Assembly (NCBI GenBank): GCA_026991005.1 | Contig: JALXCH010000083.1 | Span: forward strand, 1-8,360 | Origin: Calditrichia bacterium | Lineage (GTDB): Bacteria > Calditrichota > Calditrichia > RBG-13-44-9 | Length of the DNA: 8,360 bases | Direction of reading: 5' to 3' | Notes under the pieces: generated by a model | Told to the model about the DNA's origin: nothing | The model's input: only the letters and a program-made list of their open reading frames with translations | Databases searched by the model: none | Program-made: the position numbers and the translations under genes | In this document: positions 1 through 6,337 of the stretch, piece after piece | Layout of the letters: the number at the start of each line of letters is the position of its first letter | How positions within the stretch are numbered: the first letter of the stretch is position 1

Positions 1-670
1 CGAAAACCCGCCCAAATTGCTGGAGGGAACGCACAAAACGCACCCGTGCCCGGTTATCTTCGAACATCCGATAACGCACATCGTGGATGGCATCGGCAGC
101 TGCAAATTTGACCACAATAATTTTCTCCCCGGATTTCAACCGAAGCGGGGCCAGAATACCGGGATTTACCTGAAAGCGGTTGGGATGTAAATAGGCCAGT
201 TCTTTGAAACCTCGATACCGAATCCGATGCGGCGCATTGAATTTTTGCTGGTAACTTTCGGGAATGAACACCTTTTTCACAAACGGTTGAAATACCACCC
301 GGTAATAAAAGTAGTACGGGCTAAACGAGTCCGGTTCGGTATCGATGAAGGTGATTGTGGGAATCTTCAGCAAATAACTCACATGCACGGTGTAGGGGGA
401 AGCAAAACTCACCATCAGATGGGGGCGGAACCGACGGGTTAACCGATAGAGCGCATAATCGATTCGGAACATGTTCAGCATTTTCCCCGTCAGGCTTTCG
501 GCATGTCCCAGGGAAACATAGGGAAAATGGTACCGTTCCAGCAAAGCGATTAAATTGTCGCGGGGTCGGCAGACAATTTGCACCCGATAACCGGACTTCT
601 GACTATGCCAGATGGCATGTTTAAATAAATGGACATCAGCAGGATGCCCGAGATCGAACAATATCCGCAT
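1..670 (-). CDS. DUF354 family protein, glycosyltransferase-like (3' end outside window)
   Basis: My translation from the ATG at 670 stays open to the window edge, giving 223 residues without a stop. It matches the DUF354 family (PF04007), which usually has about 340-350 residues, so roughly one third is missing. Family blocks visible are MRILFDLGHPADVHLFKHAI (1-20), LMVSFASPYTVHVSYLLKIP (85-104), TITFIDTEPDSF (105-116, where the family often has a D-T-E), VKKVFIPESY (131-140) and RYRGFKELAYLHPNRF (151-166), then IIVVKFAAADAIHD (184-197) opening the second Rossmann-like domain. DUF354 proteins resemble GT-B glycosyltransferases and UDP-GlcNAc 2-epimerases in fold and lie in surface polysaccharide clusters; their reaction is not established. 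Only a weak ribosome binding site (AGTGG) is seen, and the start lies 3 nt after the preceding stop, so it is probably translated by coupling. Confidence 0.88.
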   Translation of the reverse strand, partial: MRILFDLGHPADVHLFKHAIWHSQKSGYRVQIVCRPRDNLIALLERYHFPYVSLGHAESLTGKMLNMFRIDYALYRLTRRFRPHLMVSFASPYTVHVSYLLKIPTITFIDTEPDSFSPYYFYYRVVFQPFVKKVFIPESYQQKFNAPHRIRYRGFKELAYLHPNRFQVNPGILAPLRLKSGEKIIVVKFAAADAIHDVRYRMFEDNRARVRFVRSLQQFGRVF

Positions 671-673
671 GCT

Positions 674-1180
674 TTATTTTTCCACTCGTTCCAACCAGGC
701 TTCTTTCCAGAACAAAAAGCAGGAGCGATCGCACCGCTCGCCAAAAGCTCGTTTCCCTGAGCAGTAGGCATCCCTGAGTAAAACTGTATTTCGGATTTTC
801 CGAATTTTATTGGTTCGTTCATCCAGGAACAGATTAACCCGTTTAAATACAGTGAATTCCTGGCCGCAATACTGCCACATCTCCGCAGTAAACAGGGTAC
901 CACGGAATTTCCCCTCATCATCCAGCATCCGGCGAATTTCTTCTGCCGATTTTACCCGCACCCGCTCGCCGGGCTGGAGGTTTAGCACCACTTCCTCTTG
1001 CCGCGGAGCAGATTCTTTAACCATTCCTCTGTTTCGAACCCGCTTCCAGCCTTCAAGACCCAACCGTTTCATCTTCCGCAGCAAATCTTTGACTTCAATC
1101 CACATTTTATCTTTAAGGGAATGCTGCGGTGGTTCGCTTTTTATGGCATCCACCTGACACATGGGATCGTATTCGGTCAT
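674..1180 (-). CDS. Uncharacterised small protein with C-terminal four-cysteine cluster
   Basis: Protein of 168 aa with no assigned function that I know. The N-terminal 60 residues are basic and probably helical (VKDLLRKMKRLG). The conserved-looking core begins at NLQPGERVRVKSAEEIRRML (67-86), continues through GTLFTAEMWQYCGQEFTVFK (94-113) and LDERTNKIRKIRNTVLL (119-135), and ends in YCSGKRAFGERCDRSCFLFW (139-158) and KEAWLERV. Cysteines at 105, 140, 150 and 154 could form a zinc or other metal site. From memory, related proteins with the YCG and C-x3-C-x2-FW-KEAWL signatures occur in exopolysaccharide gene clusters of other bacteria; I cannot give an accession. No signal peptide or membrane helix is seen. 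The ATG at 1180 has an AGGAAAT site directly upstream. The DUF354 gene starts 3 nt after its stop, implying coupled translation and a linked role, perhaps as partner of an acyl- or glycosyltransferase (inference). Confidence 0.8.
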   Translation of the reverse strand: MTEYDPMCQVDAIKSEPPQHSLKDKMWIEVKDLLRKMKRLGLEGWKRVRNRGMVKESAPRQEEVVLNLQPGERVRVKSAEEIRRMLDDEGKFRGTLFTAEMWQYCGQEFTVFKRVNLFLDERTNKIRKIRNTVLLRDAYCSGKRAFGERCDRSCFLFWKEAWLERVEK

Positions 1181-1209
1181 ATTTCCTACCCGTGTTTTTC
1201 AGAATTTGC

Positions 1210-2274
1210 TTAACCACCCAGATGGCGGAAAATAATCTTCCCCATTTGCGAGAGCACCGGTTGCGGGGTTAGCCGAACAATTTTCTGGATGAACTGGGTA
1301 CCGTTTTTCTTTTCCCAGCGACCGGAAATGCCCCGCACTTCCGGATAAAAATGGTGATAGAGAGGCTCTTCGCGAGCACCCCAGTGGTTTTTAAAACGGC
1401 GCAAAGTTTGATGGGAAATGGGAGAGCCTCCAAATTCCACCGAGCGGAATCTCCGAGCATGGGCATCCTGAATCACCTGCCAGAATAGCGCAAAAGTCGG
1501 TTTGAGCTCCATTGCATTGTAATCTATCCCGGAATATTCCATGTGCACCACCTGTCGGGAATACAGCACCAGGATGGTTCCGATAAATCGCCCATTGCTT
1601 TCGGCTAGATAGATATTCATTTTACCCTTCGGTACCAGCACCTCGCGCATAAATTTAAAAAAGGAAAACGGCTGCGGGGGTAAACCGATTTTCTTCCGGG
1701 TAAACAGATAAAGCCGATAGAATATTTTAAGTGCTTCCCGATCCTGCCGCGCCGTAACCTTCACCGGTAATTTTTCCAGTTTCTGCAAATGTTGCCGGAC
1801 ATTGGAACGACTGAATCTTTTGTAAATGACCCCCAATTCTCCCTGCAAGTCCAGCACATGGTTCACATAACTGGAAATGTGTTTAAATTGCTTTTGTGGC
1901 AGATAGGGGCGTGTGGTACGGATTTCCAGATATTGAGCGTTGTACACCCGGAGATATTCGATGGCATTCTGATAGAGCAATTGTTCCACTTCTGGCAAAT
2001 CCGCCAGAGCGCCGGCATACAGGGTAAAAGGCAACGACACCAGACGTTGCCCGGTAATGGGGCTCTCCACTTTAAACAAAGGAAGCACCCCTCTCACCTG
2101 GTCCTTTTTATTGGTAACCACCAAGAACCGGGGTTTAAGCTGATGATACGAAAGCGTAAGTACCCGCGCCCAATCCACGGAATGAAATAGAGAAGCCTCC
2201 GGATGATTATTCAAGTAGGTTTCAACACTTTCTTCGTGAAACGGATCGACAATGCTAATTTGATAAACTTCCAT
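1210..2274 (-). CDS. FemAB/GNAT-fold acyltransferase (second, divergent copy)
   Basis: Protein of 354 aa of the FemAB-like/GNAT type seen in exopolysaccharide and PEP-CTERM-associated loci. ASLFHSVDWARVL (27-39) matches the family opening; FSRSNVRQHLQKLEKLPVKV (154-173) is the basic helix and strand; FYRLYLFTRKKIGLPPQP (185-202) is the characteristic block before the second GNAT core; IYLAESNGRFIGTILVLY (221-238) and VEFGGSPISHQTLRRFKNHWG (279-299) complete it. The fold suggests acyl transfer onto an amino or hydroxyl group of a surface molecule, cytoplasmic or membrane-associated; donor and acceptor are unknown. Apart from this domain plan it shows little similarity by eye to the other FemAB-like protein in the window, so it is not a recent duplicate. 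The ATG at 2274 is preceded by AGGAAG 8 nt upstream, and the cysteine-cluster gene begins 29 nt after its stop. Confidence 0.85.
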   Translation of the reverse strand: MEVYQISIVDPFHEESVETYLNNHPEASLFHSVDWARVLTLSYHQLKPRFLVVTNKKDQVRGVLPLFKVESPITGQRLVSLPFTLYAGALADLPEVEQLLYQNAIEYLRVYNAQYLEIRTTRPYLPQKQFKHISSYVNHVLDLQGELGVIYKRFSRSNVRQHLQKLEKLPVKVTARQDREALKIFYRLYLFTRKKIGLPPQPFSFFKFMREVLVPKGKMNIYLAESNGRFIGTILVLYSRQVVHMEYSGIDYNAMELKPTFALFWQVIQDAHARRFRSVEFGGSPISHQTLRRFKNHWGAREEPLYHHFYPEVRGISGRWEKKNGTQFIQKIVRLTPQPVLSQMGKIIFRHLGG

Positions 2275-2345
2275 GTTATATTCTTCCTTTCTTCTCGAAA
2301 ATTTACAATACCCTTTTAAATGTCCCTTTTTCCGGAATTTACCAT

Positions 2346-2360
2346 AGAAGCATCGCTTCT
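2346..2360. repeat. Short perfect hairpin, 6-bp stem with 3-nt loop
   Basis: AGAAGC and GCTTCT flank a 3-nt loop in the A+T-rich gap, 72 nt upstream of the second FemAB-like start. Neither side carries a T-run downstream in its own direction of transcription, so a terminator reading is not supported; it could be a protein binding palindrome or a leader structure. Confidence 0.35.
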
Positions 2361-2417
2361 AATTTAAAAAAGATCAATTTGCGCTTATTTTCCGCCCTGA
2401 AATAATTTAATAGAACC

Positions 2418-2440
2418 AGGTTTGAGAACAGCAGAAACCT
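2418..2440 (-). terminator. Weak candidate terminator hairpin after the Wzz gene
   Basis: On the transcribed strand AGGTTT pairs with AAACCT across an 11-nt loop, 23 nt after the Wzz stop, followed by a moderately T-rich but not continuous tract (GGTTCTATTAAATTATTTC). The stem is short and half A-T, so termination would be inefficient at best. Confidence 0.25.
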
Positions 2441-2462
2441 CCTGAATTCATATTGGAATATA

Positions 2463-3878
2463 TCATTCCAGCAGCTTCACATCACGAAAATCGTGGATGG
2501 AAGCCAGAACGGGAACGCCCAACAGGTTTTCCACTTCCTCCACCGAAGAGAACGTTTTGCGGAAATATTCCGAAGCGAAAGCCGAACCCAGCGAAACAAT
2601 TAGCGCCAGCACAACGGAGAGGATAACGTTCAGCTTCCGCCGAGGCCGGATGGGGTCCACCGGTACCACCGGTGGACTGATGACTTTGATAAGCACCCCG
2701 CCTTCGGCTTTCGCCAGAGAGATGCGCATCTCCTCTGCCTGCTTGCGCAATACCGAGTAAAGCTCCTGTTTTTCTTTAATCTGCCGGGAAATTTGCTGAA
2801 TCTGATGCCGTTCCTGAACGAACTTGCGAATTTCCTCTTGAATATCTGCAATATTTTTTTCCAGCACCTGCTCCTGAGAATAGAGAGCACGCAATTCCGT
2901 TTCCTGGGAAGTCAGGTATTTGGACGCCGATTCCCTCAATTTCTCCTGTACGGTAGCAATCTCCTTTTCCACATCACGCACTTCCACGTATTCGGGCGTA
3001 AATTTCTCCAGCAATTTTTCCCGTTTGAGCTGTAAATCCAGCAATTTCGTGCGCAGTTTAACAATATATTCTACTTCCGAAGGTACATCCTTATTATGGG
3101 TAACGGGAATGGTAACCGAAGTGGAATCGGACAACTGGCGTTTCAGCATGTTAAGCCGGGTTTGCAGGGCAATGCGATTGGCACGCACCTGCGTGAGCTG
3201 TTTTTCGTAATCGGCCAACTTCTCGTACAGAATCTTTCCATACTCCTCCGGCATAGCCAGCCCACTGGTGGCGGTGTAATTCACCGCTTTGTTCTCCAGC
3301 TCCTGGAGTTCTCGCCGCACCTGCTCCAGTTGCCGGTTCACAAACTGAAATTGCGTACTTTTAGCCACCAATTCCTGGCGGTATTTTTTATAATTTTCGA
3401 TGATGGCTTCCACCACCCGGGCAGCCAGTACCGGAGACGAACTGTTAAAGCGAATGGTAATCACCGGAGCATCTTTGGTGGTTTCCAGCACGTAGGAACC
3501 AAAAAACTTCTCGATGGCGCGATTTAAACGCAACGAGTCATTACTCCCGGCATCGGGAGTTTCCAGCTGTTCCATTAGATGGAGCTGCCGAATTACCCGC
3601 TCCACCACCGGTCTGCTTCTTAAAATTTCCACCTCGGCATTGACCCAGTTATACTGGGAGTAATCCGTACTCAGATTCATCTGGAAAAGTAACGCCTTCT
3701 CGTCGTCCCGCTGTTTTTCCAGTAAAATCTTGGCGCTGGACTGGTACACCGGTTTCATTAACAAATTACCCACCAGAACAGTGAGAACAATGGAAAAGAA
3801 CAACACAGCAATCATCTGTTTATGCTTGAATACCACATAGAGAAAATAACGCAGTGGTAATCCTTTATCTCCGGTCAT
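2463..3878 (-). CDS. Wzz/GumC-type polysaccharide chain-length determinant (co-polymerase), no kinase domain
   Basis: Inner-membrane polysaccharide co-polymerase of 471 aa. TM1 is at about 21-40 and TM2 at about 416-434, both flanked by basic residues; between them lies the Wzz domain (PVYQSSAKILLEK, 43-55) and a long periplasmic coiled-coil region (about 170-245 and 265-390) rich in Glu, Lys, Gln and Leu. The Pro-rich segment before TM2, SPPVVPVDPIRPRRK (401-415), is characteristic. After TM2 only a short tail remains, SSVEEVENLLGVPVLASIHD (444-463): this is the part that in BY-kinase fusions leads into the kinase, but here the protein stops, so any kinase must be encoded elsewhere. The ATG at 3878 has a GGGGGAG binding site about 7 nt upstream. 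The protein governs length and export of Wzy-type polysaccharide. It is flanked by gaps of 161 and 188 nt and may be transcribed partly on its own. Confidence 0.94.
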   Translation of the reverse strand: MTGDKGLPLRYFLYVVFKHKQMIAVLFFSIVLTVLVGNLLMKPVYQSSAKILLEKQRDDEKALLFQMNLSTDYSQYNWVNAEVEILRSRPVVERVIRQLHLMEQLETPDAGSNDSLRLNRAIEKFFGSYVLETTKDAPVITIRFNSSSPVLAARVVEAIIENYKKYRQELVAKSTQFQFVNRQLEQVRRELQELENKAVNYTATSGLAMPEEYGKILYEKLADYEKQLTQVRANRIALQTRLNMLKRQLSDSTSVTIPVTHNKDVPSEVEYIVKLRTKLLDLQLKREKLLEKFTPEYVEVRDVEKEIATVQEKLRESASKYLTSQETELRALYSQEQVLEKNIADIQEEIRKFVQERHQIQQISRQIKEKQELYSVLRKQAEEMRISLAKAEGGVLIKVISPPVVPVDPIRPRRKLNVILSVVLALIVSLGSAFASEYFRKTFSSVEEVENLLGVPVLASIHDFRDVKLLE

Positions 3879-3928
3879 AACATTTCTCCCCCTCTGTGAC
3901 CAGCATCGGGCATAGCTCCGCCACGTGA

Positions 3929-3958
3929 GTTACAGAACAACTCATTCTGGTTGGTAAC
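3929..3958. repeat. Interrupted inverted repeat upstream of the Wzz gene
   Basis: GTTAC at 3929-3933 and GTAAC at 3954-3958 are complementary outer arms, and CAGAA (3933-3937) with TTCTG (3945-3949) form inner arms. The arms share the base at 3933, so the full structure would have 4 outer pairs (3929-3932 with 3955-3958), a 5-nt bulge and 5 inner pairs around a 7-nt loop. It lies about 50-80 nt upstream of the Wzz start codon and could be an operator or leader structure, but a chance match is possible. Confidence 0.3.
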
Positions 3959-4011
3959 ACATCCATGGTTCGTTTCCCAGTTAATCCGTTAATTTATTAA
4001 TTTGTTCATCG

Positions 4012-4033
4012 GGAGGCTCTTTCGTTAGCCTCC
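4012..4033 (-). terminator. Possible terminator or processing hairpin after the first FemAB-like gene
   Basis: On the transcribed strand a 7-bp perfect stem, GGAGGCT pairing with AGCCTCC, encloses an 8-nt loop, starting 6 nt after the stop codon of the FemAB-like gene. Position and G+C content fit a transcript end, but the bases that follow (GATGAACAAATTAAT) are A-rich without a run of T, so an intrinsic terminator is unproven. It could instead protect the 3' end of the mRNA or reduce read-through into the Wzz gene. Confidence 0.4.
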
Positions 4034-4039
4034 GCGGTA

Positions 4040-5050
4040 TTACCGCTTCTGCACCCTGGAATAAAGGGCGTTCACCAGCTTGTACAACCGGGGACGGGGT
4101 GTAAAAACAAACCGTCCGTAACGGACCTCCGTCCCGCCAAATCGTTTTTTGAACTCTCCAACCCCGTATTTCTCATCCGGTTTTCCCGCTCCACAGAAAT
4201 CATAAGCCGAAAAACCATGTTCTTTCAGAAAAACAAACGTTTGCCACACCATCCACTCGTTCACATGGGTGGGGGCGTAATCGGCGCGGGCGGCGGTGTA
4301 CCATTCGTACCCAATACCGTTGTACAACAGCATGGCACGCCCGCCAACGATTTGCCCTTCGTGCTCCACCACAAAAATCTTCAACACCCCTTCCCGGGAA
4401 TATTCTTCCCATTTCCCGGTGAAAAGGGAAATATGTGCCAGAGGAATTTTTTTCCGCCGGTACAACTCCCGAAGAATCTCGTAAAATTGTTCCACTTCAG
4501 CCAGATGTTGCGCTTCTCTGAACAGAAAACCGTACTTCTCTGCTTTGCGGATTCCCCGCTGGCGTTCTTTCCGCATTCTTTTCCAGACCACTTCCAGAGG
4601 TTCGGTTAATTCCACAATAAAATTGCGATAATCCGTAAAAACCACATTCAAGCGCGCCAGAGGTTCCACAAGCTCATCCACTGGCTGGTAATTGCGTACC
4701 TCTCCGAACAAGTAAGGAGGAAGCTCCCGGGAATGAAGAATGTATTTGAACAATTCCACCGTTGCCTGTACCCCAATTTCCCCCGGTTCCCATAAAACTC
4801 CTCCGTAAAAAATCAGCCGATTGGACACGGGATTGAAGATCGAGGGCATAATGCGCACTTCCACAGGCAAGGCCGTTGCCACCAGTTTCCCTTCCCACAG
4901 GGCAAACAGGGGATGGGGGATGTATCCCTCCGCCGCCCGGGTTATGTGGTAAAAATAAGGGGATTGGTAAATATTCCCGCCATGTTCCAGGCAGAAACGA
5001 TTCCAGGCCTCAAAATCCATTTTCCCTGTAATGTCAATTTTAGCGTCCAT
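4040..5050 (-). CDS. FemAB/GNAT-fold acyltransferase (first of two)
   Basis: Protein of 336 aa resembling FemAB-like/BioF2-like peptidyltransferases with two GNAT folds. The N-terminal half includes NIYQSPYFYHI (26-36); the central block VWKRMRKERQRGIRKAEKYG (155-174) is the basic helix typical of the family; KIFVVEHEGQIVGGRAMLLY (224-243) forms the second GNAT core; and the C-terminal signature is FCGAGKPDEKYGVGEFKKRFGG (285-306, read as FCGAGKPDE then KYGVGEFKKRFGG). The family transfers aminoacyl or other acyl groups to amino groups of cell-envelope molecules. I chose the ATG at 5050 because GAGGG lies just upstream and the homologous region starts there; a GTG at 5095 would add 15 residues and a 56-nt overlap. 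The 11-nt overlap with the deacetylase suggests translational coupling, and an obvious idea is that this enzyme re-acylates an amine freed by the deacetylase (inference). Confidence 0.85.
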   Translation of the reverse strand: MDAKIDITGKMDFEAWNRFCLEHGGNIYQSPYFYHITRAAEGYIPHPLFALWEGKLVATALPVEVRIMPSIFNPVSNRLIFYGGVLWEPGEIGVQATVELFKYILHSRELPPYLFGEVRNYQPVDELVEPLARLNVVFTDYRNFIVELTEPLEVVWKRMRKERQRGIRKAEKYGFLFREAQHLAEVEQFYEILRELYRRKKIPLAHISLFTGKWEEYSREGVLKIFVVEHEGQIVGGRAMLLYNGIGYEWYTAARADYAPTHVNEWMVWQTFVFLKEHGFSAYDFCGAGKPDEKYGVGEFKKRFGGTEVRYGRFVFTPRPRLYKLVNALYSRVQKR

Positions 5051-6335
5051 ACACCCTCGATAAAAAATCCTGAACTGTAATAGCATCAATATCACCCGTT
5101 ACGGCAAAAGCCGAGCGATACTGGCGAGGCCAGGCGCAAATGCGCAACAGCGGCCGTGTTAACCCCTCCAGAAAATCCTTAAGCCAGCTTACTTCCGAAT
5201 TTAGGGGAGGGTCCTTCTCCCAGTACACACTGAAGCGCTCCTTTTCCGGGGGATTTTCCAGGTAGGGAAAACCCGCCTTAAAAAGCAACTCTTTAAATTT
5301 ATCGGAAATCCCGTTTCCCACCGCCACCAGAGGAATTTCCTTTACAGGAAAAATAATTTCTTCATAGTTGAATTCTGATTTCACCATTCCCCTAATTTCT
5401 ATATTCAGCTCTCCATGGTAATTCAAGCAGGAATACTCCAGGTCGATGGGACGTTTTATAGACAATTTAATTCGCCGGGAATCCAGAATCTTATATTCAA
5501 TCTTCATTTGCCGTCGCGTTTTCCACCAGCGTGAAATCTCGCGCAGGGGCGCTACCCAGATGTTTGTGCGTACAGCCTGAACCTCCTCAAGAAGCCAGGT
5601 GAGCGGTTCTTTCAGAAGTTCAAAACGTTCGGGGTGCAGCTGGAGCACAAACAAATCCCCTCGCGCCATGCTGCGTTTTAAGATTGTCTGCCAGGCACGG
5701 AAAATTTCCTGCAAACTCAAGCCGGACACGCGATCCACCAGAATATCATCATCCGGCAACGAAACGGGAATTTCCACAATTTTCCCGATAAAATAAGGAA
5801 GCAGTAATTTATCTTCCGGTGAAAACGGAGTATATTGGGCTTCCATCTTTTGCAACACCTGCGAGGCAGGGTTATCGCTTCCCATCGGTACCTGCCACCA
5901 GAAAGGAAAACTACTATCGTATTCCAGCGGAAGTACATTCAATGCCATCAATGCGTCTTGATTTACCCGCAAATAGGGGAAACGAAATCCCTGCACCGGA
6001 ATATCGGATTCCTGAAACGCAAAATAAGCCCGCATTAATTGTTCCTTCCGTTCCTGCGGGGGCAGCATGGTATAGTCCTGATGATAGTAACCATGAATGG
6101 CAAATTCCACCTCCTCGGGGGAAAAACTCCTGAAATATTTTCGGTGATTTATTAGCACCCGGGCCGTTGTGGGAAAAGTAGGCACAATGTCGTACCGATT
6201 CAGGGTATTGACGAAAGCAAGGATATTCCCCCGCATGCGGTTTCCGCTAATGCCGTACCGACGCCAGATTTTACGCAAGCGTTTTTTTAAATTATCCGCA
6301 TCTCGATATTTTTTCAGGAACTTTAAATATTCCAT
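5040..6335 (-). CDS. Polysaccharide deacetylase (CE4/NodB-like) with circularly permuted motif order
   Basis: Protein of 431 aa carrying the metal-dependent carbohydrate esterase 4 motifs in an unusual order. Residues 38-61 correspond to the first helix and second strand of the barrel (VPTFPTTARVL), with no TFDD-type strand before them. The metal-binding motif 2 is HGYYH (H81, H85), motif 3 is RFPY (118-121), motif 4 lies around YDSSFPF (139-144), EIPVSLPDDD is at 188-197 and motif 5 is LQLHPE (231-236, H234). The motif 1 equivalent with the catalytic/metal aspartates, TGDID (413-417), is at the extreme C-terminus after a beta-rich segment (about 278-345). CE4 enzymes remove N- or O-acetyl groups from glycans; the substrate here is probably the locus polysaccharide. 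I see no signal peptide or membrane helix, so it may act in the cytoplasm on a lipid-linked intermediate. The ATG lies 2 nt after the epimerase stop, and the 3' end overlaps the next gene by 11 nt. Confidence 0.85.
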   Translation of the reverse strand: MEYLKFLKKYRDADNLKKRLRKIWRRYGISGNRMRGNILAFVNTLNRYDIVPTFPTTARVLINHRKYFRSFSPEEVEFAIHGYYHQDYTMLPPQERKEQLMRAYFAFQESDIPVQGFRFPYLRVNQDALMALNVLPLEYDSSFPFWWQVPMGSDNPASQVLQKMEAQYTPFSPEDKLLLPYFIGKIVEIPVSLPDDDILVDRVSGLSLQEIFRAWQTILKRSMARGDLFVLQLHPERFELLKEPLTWLLEEVQAVRTNIWVAPLREISRWWKTRRQMKIEYKILDSRRIKLSIKRPIDLEYSCLNYHGELNIEIRGMVKSEFNYEEIIFPVKEIPLVAVGNGISDKFKELLFKAGFPYLENPPEKERFSVYWEKDPPLNSEVSWLKDFLEGLTRPLLRICAWPRQYRSAFAVTGDIDAITVQDFLSRVYGR

Positions 6336-6337
6336 AT

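Larger units (their letters stand above)
2275..2462. other. A+T-rich intergenic region between Wzz and second FemAB-like gene
   Basis: This 188-nt gap is clearly richer in A+T than the coding sequence. It holds a possible hairpin after the Wzz stop (2418-2440), a short perfect palindromic hairpin (2346-2360) and the ribosome binding site of the second FemAB-like gene (around 2283-2288). A promoter for the last three genes would fit here, but no clear pair of promoter boxes is visible. No ORF with a usable start is supported. Confidence 0.5.
3879..4039. other. Intergenic region between FemAB-like gene and Wzz gene
   Basis: This 161-nt gap holds the hairpin at 4012-4033, an A+T-rich stretch with three 8-bp units (3978-4001), an interrupted inverted repeat (3929-3958) and the Wzz ribosome binding site near 3886-3895. 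It is the likeliest place for a secondary promoter for the Wzz gene, but I could not assign convincing -35 and -10 boxes on the minus strand. Confidence 0.5.

Noticed and set aside
550..921. Minus-strand ORF of 123 codons across the junction of the cysteine protein and DUF354 genes
   Set aside because: It overlaps both well-supported genes in another frame and its translation shows no recognisable motif.
1789..2190. Plus-strand ORF of 133 codons
   Set aside because: It is antisense to the second FemAB-like gene, has low-complexity shadow composition and no family resemblance.
2346..2360. Hairpin as an intrinsic terminator
   Set aside because: No T-run follows the stem in either direction; on the minus strand the T-run precedes it.
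3096..3527. Plus-strand ORF of 143 codons
   Set aside because: It lies antisense to the coiled-coil region of the Wzz-type gene, whose biased codons keep the opposite frame open.
3915..3930. JUMPstart/ops-like GGCGG sequence upstream of the Wzz gene
   Set aside because: Only the first five bases agree with the ops consensus, which is not enough to claim RfaH-type control.
3865..3966. Minus-strand small ORF of 33 codons ahead of the Wzz gene
   Set aside because: It lacks a good ribosome binding site, overlaps the Wzz start and resembles nothing I know; a leader peptide is possible but unsupported.
4217..4609. Plus-strand ORF of 130 codons
   Set aside because: It is antisense to the first FemAB-like gene and has no recognisable domain.
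5048..5095. Longer start (GTG at 5095) for the first FemAB-like gene
   Set aside because: It would give a 56-nt overlap with the deacetylase gene and has a poorer ribosome binding site than the ATG at 5050.
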